The notes: generated from the sequence alone by a model not told the origin. A DNA stretch of 64,000 nt from Atherinomorus stipes (GCA_023101725.1 JALJCO010009099.1:186001-250000); one strand, 5' to 3'; positions 23,363-35,163 are shown, counted from the first letter of the stretch. Made by a program: numbers and translations.

Positions 23363-26300
23363 GTAAATGATACAAAAGTTAAAACTGTCTCTAAATACAG
23401 TTGGATATAGATGAAGTGCTGTATTCGGTAATCTTTACCAAGTGACACAGTATTTTAGTCATTGAGGCAAGAAGAGAGAAAGGTTCTACAATTTTCATAT
23501 AAAGAGTTTTTCAGTCTTTTTGTGTTCCATTTATAATACATCTGGCTTTCCTTTGGAGTTGGCAAGTGTGTGTGCACCTCAGAGATGTAAGTTTCTAAAA
23601 CACCTGCTTCAGATCCCCATGGTCTTCTACAGAGCAGCTGCCAGCTTTCCACCAATTTTCATCAAATTCAGCTCGATAGTTTTTGTGTGATCTTGCAGAA
23701 ACAAAGAGTAACACCACTGAAAACATACTTCACCAGCTTAATTTCATTCAGCCAACTCAGAAAATGTGCAATACAAACATTTGTCTACTTGTAGCAGTAA
23801 AAGCAGTTTCACATTACAAGGATGGCAACATAGGGAGGCGACTGTCAGGCAGCATTCCTGGAGATAGAGGAAGTTGTGATGGATGCAATAAAAAAAATGT
23901 GTAAACAAAACCATTTAGATTGTTGTAACTCTTTATCCTTGACATGTAGACATGTAGAGCTAACCATGATTGTTGATTCTTATAGCTTATTCACACCAGA
24001 TCTGTGTGCGCCACATCGGCTGCAGCGCACCTTTGTTCTCACACCAGGAACATGACAGAAATGAAGCACCTATGGTTAGTCGGATAGCAAAACCACAGGA
24101 GAATTGCAGGATCACATGATAACAACCATGATAAGGAGGGCTGGATAAACCTACAGTGGTCCATGGTTAAAAGGAAAACACAAAAGGCCTGACTGAATTT
24201 TTTTTAACTTTGTGTCACAAGTAATGACGAATGTTTACATAATTTTGTTGATGGCAAATATCCAGGGGGCTTTTATTTTGAAATTTACCGGTTGATTTAC
24301 ACTGCTCCCGTGCCTGGTTTCCTGTCTGGTCCTATCACAAGACAGCAGAGCTTGACACGTTCTGGGAGTGTGCTCCGTCAAATATAGACCAGATGCCTAT
24401 ATTCAGTGGAGAGCTGGAGCGAGATGTTAGCATAACACCTTGTCCCGGTGACCTAGTCAGCGATAAAAACTAGTAAGCACCCAGACTTTTAGAGGCTTTT
24501 AAGTCTGCTCCAGTGTAAAGAGAGACACTGTTTGTGACATAATGGTATAAATCATGAGGCATGAATTTAGACAAAGTTGGCGATTTGATCAGATCAAGGC
24601 CACATCAACACTAGGCCGTGTAAGCGCTTAAACGCACAATTATTTGGCCAATACCCCCACTCGGCCAGACTAGCCTATTGTTTAAGGTTCCCTTCCCTGG
24701 ATATTTTTTTACATGGGTAAGCATGCCGTCTCATTCTTGAATCTCCGGTTCTTGGATTGATGTTGACTTGTTAAGTGTTCAAGAACCGAGTTCGGAAAGG
24801 AAGTGACGTCATAAAGAACGCGTCGCACCTCAACAAGCTCATCAACTGGTGACTACTCTCAGAGGTAAACAATAGCAAGATGGAAACGAATTATTCAGAC
24901 ACAACTTTCCTGCTCCTTATTTTACATGTGGAGGCACTTGTAAAGTTCACATGCACATTTTTTTGCGCATGCCTACTACGTAGGTCAAGGTTGCGCCAGC
25001 AAGCAGGGGGGGAGGGGGTCGTAAACAATGCATTGCGCATGTATGGACAGGTATAAGGTTAGTTGGGATTTACCTTGTATCACCTTAGCTAGTGTTGAGG
25101 TAGCCTAAGCTAGCTAAGCTAACTTCTGTAAATACCACTGCCTACGTATGAGCCCCACCTAGATACTGTATGCTATATCCACTGACAAATTAGTTTGAGT
25201 AGAAGCTTTGGCCATATTTGCAAAACAAGTTGGAAAAAAACAGTGAAAACAATCACAGTCATTATTTTTTTCATTCCAATTAACACTCCCATCGTTTACT
25301 TCTTACATCCGCCATGGTGGTCCCATGTGATTCGGTGACATAGTTGCAAAGTGGCCAACAAAAACTGACATCACAACTCAGAAGTAAACTCTAAACTTTG
25401 CATTGGCCTCTGGTAGATGTGTTGCTGATAAACTGTGCCAGTGTAAAGGTGTATGGAAGTATGAGAGCAGTGATATCTGTATCTATTTACAGACATAAAG
25501 GCAGCATGGATGGCCTAAAGTCTTTTTTACTGCCAGTAATGTGAAAAATTGGTTACCTAAGGGTTCAAATGGTAAACATACATGGCTGCATGTCACATAC
25601 GGGACCAAACTACAGTGGGTAACAGTTCAGACTTGATCATAGTTTTTACCACTGTGTCTGGCAGGACTCCTGCAGACAAAAATAGAAGATAAACAAAAGA
25701 CAGGCAGAAAGTATGGGGGAAAATTGGGGCATACATTTTGGACCGATCACTCACAGCTTGACTTTCAAGACAGTTACTAAGAAACACAACATAGAAAACA
25801 TGAAAAAGAAAAAAGAAAAAGCTATTTGTTAAACAGTCCTGACATGGTTACAGAATAAACCTTTTATCGAACTATCCTCCGACTTTGGGCACAAACATTT
25901 CCTCTTCAGCTTGTTTCTCTCCTGACCTTATGCCTTACCTCCTCCCAGCCACCTCGCTCTGACACAGCAGGCAGCGCCACCACCCACAGATGGAAAAGAA
26001 ATGCTGAGACAGGCCCTAGCAGCTGGGAGCCATGAGCGCCACACAGAGCAATACAGAAAGCAGCATCATTACAGTTGGTCACCCGCCGTTCAGCAGACAC
26101 ACCCTGTGTCTACTGTACCTGCTGGTGAACAAAGTTGTGAAGCCAAATCACCCCCGTTCTGAGCCACAAGACTGGGTGGGGAAGTCGCCTCAGTGATGGA
26201 CACCCCGGCAAGTTTGTGGAAAAATTTGAAAGAAACAAAGTTGAAGGGCATCAGCTGTACTGTAAAACGCATCCCTGCTGATGCGCTTTAGTTGGGTAAA

Positions 26301-26847
26301 GTCATGCTTTGATAGACTTAAACCAGTTCATGCTTCTTTTATTAGTTTTATAATAAATATGGGCTAAAAGTTCAAACTTTCATTTAATTTCAGGGTATTC
26401 ACATCTACTGTACATTGGAGGAAAAATATTGGACTTCAAAGGGATTTCTCTCTAGGTCTCTTTTTTTGCAAGGAGGTTGTATATATGAGCATCTTTCATG
26501 CAGTAAACAGCAGTATGTGAACTTTCAGTTTGGAGAATGAAAGAGGAATTCTGACTGGGGAGATAAGCTAACAGCTACTCATGATGTGGCCACAGATAAG
26601 CACATCTCCATTATCTAATCAACTCAAACCTAAAAAGATTTACAGTAGTTCTTCTAAACAAGATGATCACCAGTGGCACAAAATACAGCTTAACCCCATA
26701 ATACTAACATCACTGTCAGATCCCATCTTTAAGTTCTTTGCTAAAGTAATGCCCAGAAGTCAGCAGACCAATAAGTTTGATTCAGCATCAAATGGACTCA
26801 TCTGATCAGAGGTAGGAGGCATCAGGTAGCCACTGTCTGAGATGAGG
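23363..26847. other. unassigned noncoding sequence
   Basis: About 3.5 kb with no supportable gene. The stretch 24590-25150 has a repeat-like feel (an element-like start at GGCCACATCAACACTAGGCC, GC-poor and GC-rich patches, a G run at about 25008) but I could not find a matching opposite end. Frames at 25593-26272 lack motifs. Confidence 0.3.
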
Positions 26848-27829
26848 TTAAAGGCATTATAGAAGATGTTCCAAATTTATAAAGAGAAGTGTAGAAGTAA
26901 AAAATCACATGAAAGAGATAATTTTTATAATTAATTAAAAGAAACTATTAAGGGAAAAGAGATGGGGAAAACGATGGGAAAAAGGGGGGGGGAAAAGGGG
27001 GAGAGGAGGGGGGAAAAGGGGGGGGGGGGGGGAGGGCGAGGGGGGGGGGAAAAACTTTATCCCCAGATCCCAGAAAAAGCCATTTGTTTTTTAAAAAAGG
27101 GGGGTAAAAAATTTAAAAATATAAAAATTATAATTAAAATTTTTTAACAATGTTTTCAATATTCGGTAAAATTGGGTTCACTACCCCACACTGAGCAATT
27201 AATTAAAAGCTTTGAATATATAAATATTATTATACATCGGCTGTGAAAGTAGTGGGGCTGAAAAAACATCTGCCAATCATCTCTGCATTCCTTAACTTTT
27301 TCATTTGTCTACTGGCTCATCAATCACTTTTTCTACTGTAGTAAGAGTGATTGATGGTCAGTTCAATGGGTAATAGGTGAGACTGATAAGAAATGGACTG
27401 TACCTATATGCTTTTTCTATAACCAAATACACTCTCCCCCCCCACAAACCCCCCTTCGGGGGCGGGAAATTTGGGTGTTCGACCGTGGGGGATCCACTCT
27501 CAAAACCCCCCAATGAAAGTGATTGATTGGCAAGAGTAATACTGCGACCCGGAAGCTGTACGCACTTGTCTGACATTTACAGCAGCTAGCTAGCAATCAT
27601 TCTGCTAGCAGAAATTCAGACGACATTACGTTTACTTGTGTTTGTGACATGATGGGAGAATCTGCACCTGCTGTCTGCTAAACTCTGGAGTGGCTCGTGC
27701 ACGTTGTTCTGAGGCCGGAGGAGGGAGCTGTGAATCTAGCAGGTTGGTCTTGCACATGCACATTATTCAAAAACTTGCTAACAGTCTCTGCTTTCTGAAA
27801 TGCTGAAACATCTTCTATAGCGCCTTTAA
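26848..27829. mobile_element. TTAA-flanked element (family B), copy 1, swollen
   Basis: The ends are TTAAAGGCATTATAGAAGAT at 26848 and, on the minus strand from 27829, TTAAAGGCGCTATAGAAGAT. Both include TTAA. A second copy at 54120-54717 aligns with it over almost its whole body (for instance TTGAATATATAAATATTAT and CATCTTCTATAG-type ends). Copy 1 is 982 bp against 598 bp. The extra length sits in two blocks absent from copy 2: about 26880-27170 and about 27390-27510. Both contain homopolymer-swollen sequence. No transposase is present. Confidence 0.85.
26935..27170. other. low-complexity G/A-run block, probable assembly error
   Basis: Runs of G up to about 14 long alternate with A runs, then AT-only sequence with stretched A and T runs. 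The block interrupts the family-B element where the other copy has only a few tens of bases. A 61-codon frame rich in glycine and lysine (26962-27147) is an artefact of this composition. Confidence 0.6.
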
Positions 27830-28336
27830 GCAAGACAGACACATCCAGATTAGACAAAACTGAAAAAAAGATTAACAAGACTGTGATGTAAAAGTGACAT
27901 GTTATAAGAATTGTTTGTATCTACCAATGACTCTAACCGTTATTTAATTTTTGAAGTTTGAAAGTGATTGCTTACAGGATGCTTCTATGACAGTCCAGTT
28001 AATGACTGGAGCTTTTGGCCCGAAGGTTGTGTCATCAGATGGTTGATCATTGAGTTCTTTGACCCTAAACCATTATACTCTCTTGTCTCCTGTTAGTGGT
28101 GGCCAGTCACTCCTCACTTCCCCCTGGTTGCCAGCTCTGGTCTCCTTCCTACTTCACAACCAACATGAGTCTTTGTGCCCCCAACCTTTGCAGCCTTCCC
28201 TCCCCGTCCGCCCCAATGGCTGACGACTGCGTTCAGGCAATTTGTACTGGGAAACCTCTGCACCCCTTCCACTGGGTGCACCCAAGTCTTTATCTCTGCA
28301 AATGCAGACCAGATCTTTTTCTGATCTGATTTACTC
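27830..28336. other. unassigned noncoding sequence
   Basis: About 500 bp. GC-richer sequence at 28090-28330 is open on both strands (77 and 85 codons) without any domain. No gene is supported. Confidence 0.3.
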
Positions 28337-28763
28337 CAGGGCTGGGCGGTTATGGCAAAAATCAAAATCACAATTAACTGAACCTTTGAACTTGGTTTTG
28401 GTTAATACACGCTTGTTCCACTCTCAAGTAGGCCTGGGTGATTTAACCCCAAATAAAATCACAATTAGCTGAACATGTTGCCTTGATCATGATTAATTGG
28501 CAATTATTTCAGTCCTGTTTTCGTTTTAGTTCTCATGGCTTACTGAAAGTATTTGTTGTAAATATTTTCATAATAGAAGAGTAGCAGATATTGATTTTAA
28601 AATAAGTGAAAGGAAGCACACACAGTTTAATTGTATGTGATCATCTCATGAATATTTTTAATTGTAGATCATTACCAAGAGAAATAATTTAAATAATTGA
28701 CATGAGCAAGATTACAGTGATTATTTGTTCTGAATGTCAGTTTTGATTAATTGCCCAGCCCTA
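28337..28763. mobile_element. hAT-type MITE with CAGGGCTGGGC ends
   Basis: The left end is CAGGGCTGGGCGGTTATGGC at 28337. The right end on the minus strand, TAGGGCTGGGCAATTAATC, reaches 28763. The flanking octamers ATTTACTC and CTTTACTT agree at 6 of 8 positions, consistent with a decayed hAT duplication. A second left-end-like sequence (GGCCTGGGTGATTTAACC, about 28431) lies inside, so the element holds a partial second copy of its own left end. Confidence 0.75.
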
Positions 28764-29331
28764 CTTTACTTTGAAATGCTTCTTTACACCTCTCTTCCCA
28801 CAGTATCTTCACCAGGATGATTTTCCCTTCTATGGAGAGAAGAACTGCATCTGGTCTTAAGATGCTGTGGACAACATCTGAGAACCTGGACCTTCTTCTT
28901 AGGTTAAACATAGAATATATTGAAAGTATGCTCTCCTGTCACCGTGTGAGTAGCTCCTATTGTCTCCCTTTTCAGACTTCTTCCAGATTCTCTAAAGTAA
29001 GAGCTATCTGACTCTACACATAGGGCCATGTCCATGGGTGCAGGTGTTAAACACAGATTTTTCTTTGCCTTTTATCCACATGCAAAGAGTTTTGGGGCGC
29101 ATAACATGAACACGAACAGGGAAATGCCTTCAAGGGTGAAGGTTACACGATAAGCTTGATATCCCACTCATGTGTGGACAGAATAATCAAAGGTTTAAGC
29201 TCACAACATCAGATTGTGCACTGTCATGTGTGTGGCTTGTATCACCATACGCACCATTAACTCCTTTGTCAACACTGCATTGGCAGACAAAGCCAAAACC
29301 TTGTTAAAACGACTTTTATGTTTGTATAATA
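28764..29331. other. unassigned noncoding sequence
   Basis: About 570 bp between two transposons with no gene or bounded repeat. A 64-codon frame at 28817-29011 shows no motif. Confidence 0.3.
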
Positions 29332-30237
29332 CACTGCCTGCCACCCAAAAAACGGCATAGACTCTAATATTTCATTGGACCACCTTTGGCTTTGATTATG
29401 GCACACATTCCCTGTGGCATTGTTTCAATAACATTCTGCAATGTCACAAGATTTATTTCCATCCAGTATTGAATTAATTTTTCACCAAGATCTTGCGTTG
29501 ATGATGGTGGAGTCCGACCACAGCCTTCTCCAGTACATCCCAAAGATTCTCAATGGAGTTCAAGTCTGGACTCTGTGGTGGCCGATTTATGTGTGAAAAT
29601 GATGTATCATGCTCCCTGAACTAGTCTTTCACAATTTGAGCCCAATGAATTCTGGCATTGTCGTCTTGGAATATGCCCATAACATGAGGATGAAAAATCC
29701 ATTAATGGAATAATCTGGTCATTCAGTATATTCAGGTATCAGCTGACCTCATTCTTTGAGCACATACTGTTGCTGAACCTAGACCTGAGCAACTGCAGCA
29801 ACCCCAGATCATAACACCGCCCCCACAGGCTTGTACAGTAGACACTAGGCATGATGCTGCATCACTTCATCTGCCTTTCTGGCCACATTTCTTCCTCGAA
29901 AACAATGGGTCCCCACTCTCCTTCCAGTTTTTAATAATGTGTTGGACAGTTCTAAACCCAATTTTAGTAGTTTCTGCATGTCCTTAGATGTTTTCTCTGC
30001 CTGATGCTGCCAATGATTTGACCCTTCTCAGACAGACTAACATCTTTTCCACCACCATGGATGTGTCTTTTCACATGGTTGTTTAGGAAATAAGAAGCAA
30101 CTCATTGCACCGGTCGGGGTTAAATAACTTGTTGCCAGCTGAAAGATAATCGCCCATGCAGTAATTATCCAACAGGAGGCTCATACCTATTTGCTTAATT
30201 AAATCCAGGTGACCACTTTTTTGGGGGCCAGGCAGTG
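29332..30237 (-). mobile_element. internally deleted Tc1-like transposon
   Basis: Terminal repeats CACTGCCTGCCACCCAAAAA (29332) and, on the minus strand from 30237, CACTGCCTGGCCCCCAAAAA bound the unit. The left flank is TA; the right flank is mutated. Transposase remnants run on the minus strand: the N-terminal start at 30076 is followed at once by a stop and then KDTS; a GGGVMIWGC-type piece lies near 29810; [18 protein letters not shown], which spans the DDE-region proline-aspartate block, lies near 29520-29575. The middle of the gene is missing: sequence from the DDE core joins directly to N-terminal-half sequence at about 29877-29885. At 906 bp it is well short of the roughly 1.5 kb expected for an intact relative. 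It cannot encode a protein. Confidence 0.88.
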
Positions 30238-30479
30238 AAAATATGCAGTTAGTCTGCGATATGGAAAAGAACAAGGGTCTCAAAACGCATCATCCCTTTA
30301 TTTTTGATACAAGTTTACCCAAAGATTCCGGCCTGACTGTGCTGTGCTCTTTCCTGGATTTGATGAACAGTAAAGTATATTTGCCAGTTTGCTGATTGAC
30401 TAACATGGATTCAAAGGTGGGGCAAGGTACTACCATTTGGCTTGTTCATAACATGTCTGCTGGTTTTCATGTGGACACA

Positions 30480-31100
30480 GATGTTTTTGTAAACTAGGTG
30501 GAAATAAAGATGGAAAAACTCAGTTTTGCTTTAAAAAAAGAAAAGAAAGATAGGCTTTCTGTTTTGTGGTACCTTCTCAGTTTCCTGCTGCTGTTCACTA
30601 TGGGATGTATTTTTCCCTCAGTTATGTCTTCGGCGGGTGAAATTCAGCTCAGTCAGGCTCAGACCGGGGAACCCAATTGACAGATGCAGAATATTTCACA
30701 TTTATGGAATAGGAAAAATTGCTTTAGCTGTGTACTTTGAGTCAGTTTCCATGAACAGGATAGTTTCCTCCAAACTTCTCTGCAGCATTTGGTTGGATAT
30801 GAGCAGACAGTTTATCACGATACATTTCAGCTCCATCCAGCTGCTTCTGTCCTCCACTGCATCGTTAATAATCATTACAGACCCACTGGAAGCCATACGT
30901 GCCCATGCCATCACATCGCCTCCACATGTTAAACAGATGTTGAATGCTGCATCCAGATTTATTCGTCAGGCTGAGACCAGGTTAATCTTAGTTTCATATG
31001 TCCAAAGAATGTTGTTCCAGACCTGGTCTGGAAAATCTAATCTGCCTTTTCTTATCATGAGGCTCACAGTGATTTACACACTGTACAGAACCAAGTATAT
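30480..31100 (-). pseudogene. Tc1-like transposase fossil, antisense
   Basis: The minus strand between 31060 and 30700 reads as a decayed Tc1-type DDE transposase core. MAWARMASSGSVMIINDAVE (start near 30914) fits the VMVWG-type strand and following turn, and FMETDSKYTAKA near 30720 corresponds to the catalytic QMDNDPKHTAKA-type block, with the aspartates partly altered. Weak similarity continues downstream to about 30480, where FFLKAKLSF resembles the post-DDE helix. Stops and frame changes break it throughout. The plus-strand 163-codon frame at 30637-31128 is the shadow of this fossil. It belongs to a Tc1 lineage different from the 29332 element. Confidence 0.6.
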
Positions 31101-31861
31101 TTCCTCGTATAGAGTTGTCTCTTGGTAGATACCTTTCTCTGAAAGACTGTTCTTCTCTTTGTTGGATGTCATGATCATCAGCTGTTATCTGTCAATGTTA
31201 GGCCTCTAAGTGGTTATATACGAGTGCATTCTTTCGGAATTTTTCTTCTTTTTCCACAATGCCACAAACTGTTTTTATTCACTGCTACTATTCCTGCCAT
31301 CTCATTGAGAGCTCTTGATATGATACTGTTGACTCACAGCAACAACCTCCACATGGAAATGCCACACTCTGAATCAATTCCAATGTTTTCACCTGCTTAA
31401 ATGTGAAAAAAAAAAATAATAATAATAAAGGGATCACCAACAATTGTCGGTGAAACTGCTTTTTAGGCTTTATAAGACCCCTATAAGCAGTTCTTCTGAT
31501 TCAAAAGCTTAAACTCTAATTTGAATTTCTACATTTAAATCCATTATATTTATGTTTATTGTAGCTAACTTAAAAATATTGAGATAAATATTTAAAAAAA
31601 TCTATTCCTTCAGCAACAAAAACATTTTTTTCCATCTTTTCTGTCACATAATTGAAATGACATGAGAGTGAAGGATCCTGTATCCCCAGCTTCATGGATA
31701 ACAGCAACCTGAGAAACACATATCTGTCTCGGTATTGGTTTGATGACGTTGGTCTTATTTGAAATGAGTCAATTAAAATGAGCACAGTGAAGGTTTTTAT
31801 AACAATGTTGAACTGGAAAATTCAAGAATGGCTGCTAAGTTCAGCTTGTAGCTTTGAACAC
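31101..31861. other. unassigned noncoding sequence
   Basis: About 760 bp with an A/AAT run near 31408-31430. The first hundred bases may be further decayed Tc1 sequence. No gene is supported. Confidence 0.3.
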
Positions 31862-32425
31862 TTTGGGCCAGATCTTCAAAGATAAAAAAATTGCGTGTAG
31901 TCATTTGTGCGTGCAACGTAGAATTTTGCGCGAGGGACTGAACCCGATTTGCGGGTGAATTACAAAGAATGATCATGCAAATGACAGCAGATGCAATCGT
32001 GTTGGAAATGCCCCTTTATAAATGAGGGTTTTGTGTGTGGAGAATTGCGAGAGATGAGAGCGCAAAAGGAAACACGACCAATGCATGGAGATATTACTGG
32101 AGGAGGGAGATGAAAATATAATTCACAATAAGTATGGTAAATATAGAAAATTTTAATAATACAACAGGTATCCATGCAGAGTCTCAGAAGTGGCCAGTTC
32201 ATGAGGACATGGATCAGGAGTTGCTGAACAAATAAAAGAGTCTGCAGCTTCAACATGGTTTCTATTACGCACGAGGCTCGCACTCTTTGGCACGATACCA
32301 ACGGCTTCAGAGGCTCACGCTGCCAGGTAAGTGTGATCCTGTCCACCCGCTAAAATCCAAGTTAAAATGTGACGTTGGCATAAAGGGAAAATAAAAAGAC
32401 ACAATTAATGCAGCTTTAGTTCTCA

Positions 32426-33775
32426 TTAAAGGGGAACACAGCAACTTTTTTACCTCAATAAATGCTGTTCAGAATCCCCGTGGGGCTAAACAAAGTGTTT
32501 ACGGAGCAATTCATTGTTTCTCCCCCTCCCGCCGGTGCCTCTGGCCTGCGAGCAGCTCTATGTAACTTTGCCTGCGCCGACGCGAGCAGAACTTTGGACA
32601 ACAGAAACTGCTGTACGGTACTCAGGTCCCCTATCTACCGAGCTGCTTCCAGCTCTGCTTTGAACCAGACTACCAGCGCTAATTCAAAGAAAACATTTCT
32701 TTAGCTTGACACCACCTAAACACGGCTCCTGGCTCTCATAACCAACTCTTTGCTAAATAGAGGTGGGGGATTGAAACCAAAAATAAAATATATAAAACCA
32801 AATGGTAATAATATAAAAAAATTAAAAAAAAAAGATGGCTTATTTTTTTTCCCCCCCCGGAAAGGGAAAAAAAAGGTTTGTGAAGAGAGGGGGAGGCCTC
32901 CCCCCTTTTTCCCCAATCGGGGGGGAGCACAGTGAGGTCGCGCCGCGCCTCCCCGGAGAAGAAAGAAGAAGTGTTATATAAAAAGAAAAGAGAAAAGGGA
33001 TAAAAAAAAAAACAACAAGAAGAAAAAAAGAGAGGAGAAGAGAAAATAAAAAAAAAGAGAGGTTACTAATATTTTTTTAAATTAAAAGTAGGAAAAAAAA
33101 TAAAAAAAAAGAAAAAAATCTTTTATTGAAAATTTTATTTAAAAAATATAATAAAACGGGAAAAGAATTAAAAAAAGAAGGAGAAAAAAAAAATAAAAAA
33201 AAGGGAGAGAAAAATAAAAAAGTTTGATAAAAAAAAACAAATACACAAATAATGTTGGAATAAAAAAATAAAAAAATATTTTTCTTCCAATATTTTTGTT
33301 GGAAAAAAAAAATATATCTCCACCCCCCCCCGACCAGAGTGATTCACGTAGCTTGCGCTGCCTGGACGCCATGTGAAGCATCACTGCTTCAGGCTCAATA
33401 ATCACTTGTCATGTCCGCAAAAAGTAAATAAAAGTTCGTATTCTTACCTGCTACCCGCCAACACCAGAGAAAAATATAATCCACGGCATATTTACCTGCA
33501 AATCGCGGGTAAAACGTCCCGTTTCAGAAGAGACAGGACTCTGTTTTGAGCAGAGGGAGACGACGTGCTGCTACCAACGCAGCAAAGTAGCATCAACAAG
33601 CTAGTAAAAGCTTAGAAATATATCCAGGGATCAAAATAGAGGAAAGACAGATAAAGAAGCTGTCTGTGTGCCGTGGAGGTGTGTGTGTGTGTGTGGGGGG
33701 GGGGGTTGAACTTTACGACAGTGAAAGGACACCACTAGGGGGAGCCCCGAGCTGAAGTTACTGAGTTCTGCTTTA
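32426..33775. mobile_element. nested element inside the Harbinger-like copy
   Basis: Imperfect inverted ends TTAAAGGGGAACACAGCAAC (32426) and, on the minus strand from 33775, TAAAGCAGAACTCAGTAACT bound about 1.35 kb. The unit sits in the interior of the 31865-34302 element. Its own middle is mostly the homopolymer-swollen block at 32750-33330. A dense CACCACTAGGGGGAGC stretch near 33730 resembles a piece commonly seen in fish repeats. Target duplication was not found. Confidence 0.55.
32750..33330. other. homopolymer-swollen block, probable assembly error
   Basis: Long A runs with single G or T breaks cover most of 32990-33310, preceded by blocks such as TTTTTTTTCCCCCCCCGG, a polypurine run and a G run at about 32921-32927. 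Texture like this is not seen in the flanking sequence. The 60-90 codon frames here on both strands are lysine- or phenylalanine-rich artefacts. Confidence 0.6.
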
Positions 33776-34305
33776 GGCGCCACAGTGGCTGCAAACTTTC
33801 TTTTTCATTTATCCAGAACGTTTTACACCTGTATTTAATACTGGTGTTTGCTGTGTTGATTTTTATTGCATCCAACAATAAGAACTAAATATGTTGCCAT
33901 CACTGCTCATGAAAAATTATTTTTAACCAGATTTGTGCATGTCCAGGATTGTCCCTCTTAAAAGCTAAAGCCATTGGAGCTACCAGCTTCCACCTGCTTT
34001 TTAGACGTACTAAAATACACACACACAAAAAAAGCAGCAAGGCAATGCATCTCACTTTGCTGGTGCTAAATCAATATATTTACATTTTCTCCTCCCATGA
34101 CATGAACAATTGCGCGTAAACGCCCTATATTGCATTTTCATTGCAGCAGAAGTACTAAATGGGTAAGAGGCGCTATTTAGCACATTTGAAAGACCAAACC
34201 CTTTTAGCACGCTATTAGTAGATCAGTTTGTACATTTTTTTTCGCATGTGCAGTGAGATATCTCATGTTTATATACACGCAAACCTTTGATAGATCCGGC
34301 CCTTT

Positions 34306-34865
34306 GTGCATCATGTTTTATGAAATATAAAATTAGGGTGTCAGAGTGACATTAAAGGATAACTTTCTTTTTTTTTTCAATCTCAACCTTATTTCTAGGG
34401 ATTTATTCATGCATTTACTCACCTGGAACATTTCTGTGACTCCTTCGGACGATATCTAGATTAAGCCGCCCTCTACGTATATTCATATACAGTAATGTGA
34501 CTGAGGGGGTAGCATGAATGGGCCTCTCTATAAGGCATTATCTGCAGCAAAACTCCTTATTTTTGGCAAGACTTTAAGACAAATGAGTAAACGAATGAGT
34601 ACTATTGTACTCTTGCGAAACAGAATAGGAATGGTTAACAAAAGTTTCATTAGTTAGCATGTCTTTATTTATGTGGTTCACTGTGAAACACATGATTAAG
34701 TGTAGCATCCATTTTTGCTTCCTGCATGTTACGTTGTGCTTTATCTGTGCATGCAAGTCACTTCAAAGCCGTGTACAGTTCACACGGAAGTCCGATGGCG
34801 GTCGTATGTGAATGACAGTATGAACAACCACACAAGGATTTAGGTCAGTAAATCAGAACTGAGCA
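34306..34865. other. unassigned noncoding sequence
   Basis: About 560 bp between two mobile elements. No gene or complete repeat was identified. Confidence 0.3.
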
Positions 34866-34893
34866 TTAAAGATACACAACATAACTTTTGGAC

Positions 34894-35104
34894 CAGGGAT
34901 CAACATCTCCAGACCTCTTGGACCAGTGTCCAAAAGGTCTTAAATGAGTCCCTATGCCATCACACCTGACTCAAATTAATGAGTCATTGTGCAGAACTTC
35001 ATTGGTCATTGGATCCATTTGATTTGAGTCAGGTGTGCAGCAGAAGAGTAATGTTGAAAACCTTCCGTACATTAGCCCAAGAGGTCCGGAGTTGGTGATC
35101 CCTG
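34894..35104. mobile_element. hAT (Charlie-like) MITE, 211 bp
   Basis: The ends are CAGGGATCAACATCTCCAG and, on the minus strand, CAGGGATCACCAACTCCGG. Flanking octamers TTTTGGAC (34886-34893) and TTTTAGAC (35105-35112) agree at 7 of 8 positions, the hAT target-site signature. Inner arms include CACACCTGACTCAAAT and its inverse ATTTGAGTCAGGTGTG. A left half of a related element lies at 54026-54119. Confidence 0.9.
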
Positions 35105-35163
35105 TTTTAGACCCTAAAAATATGCATTTCTGACTCATTTAGTTGGCACAGATGCGGGCATTA

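Larger units (their letters stand above)
31865..34302. mobile_element. PIF/Harbinger-like element with GGGCC termini, copy 1
   Basis: The left end is GGGCCAGATCTTCAAAGAT at 31865. On the minus strand from 34302 the right end is GGGCCGGATCTATCAAAGGT followed by TTGCGTGTATATAAAC, comparable with the left TTGCGTGTAGTC. The triplet TTT flanks both ends (31862-31864 and 34303-34305). A second copy starts at 63452 with TTA before it, and both copies run in parallel for about 500 bp through GCGAGGGACTGAACC, CAAAGAATGATCATGCAAAT and ATGAGGACATGGATCAGGAG. The 3-bp flanks and GGGCC ends suggest PIF/Harbinger. No transposase frame survives; the interior from 32426 is replaced by a nested element. Confidence 0.8.

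Noticed and set aside
24598..25450. Suspected large element starting GGCCACATCAACACTAGGCC
   Set aside because: No matching inverted end or target duplication was found, so the boundary cannot be supported.
30637..31128. 163-codon plus-strand frame, second longest in this part
   Set aside because: The opposite strand reads as a Tc1 transposase core, so this frame is a shadow.
32716..33405. Lysine- or phenylalanine-rich frames
   Set aside because: They fall in homopolymer-swollen sequence that is probably an assembly error.
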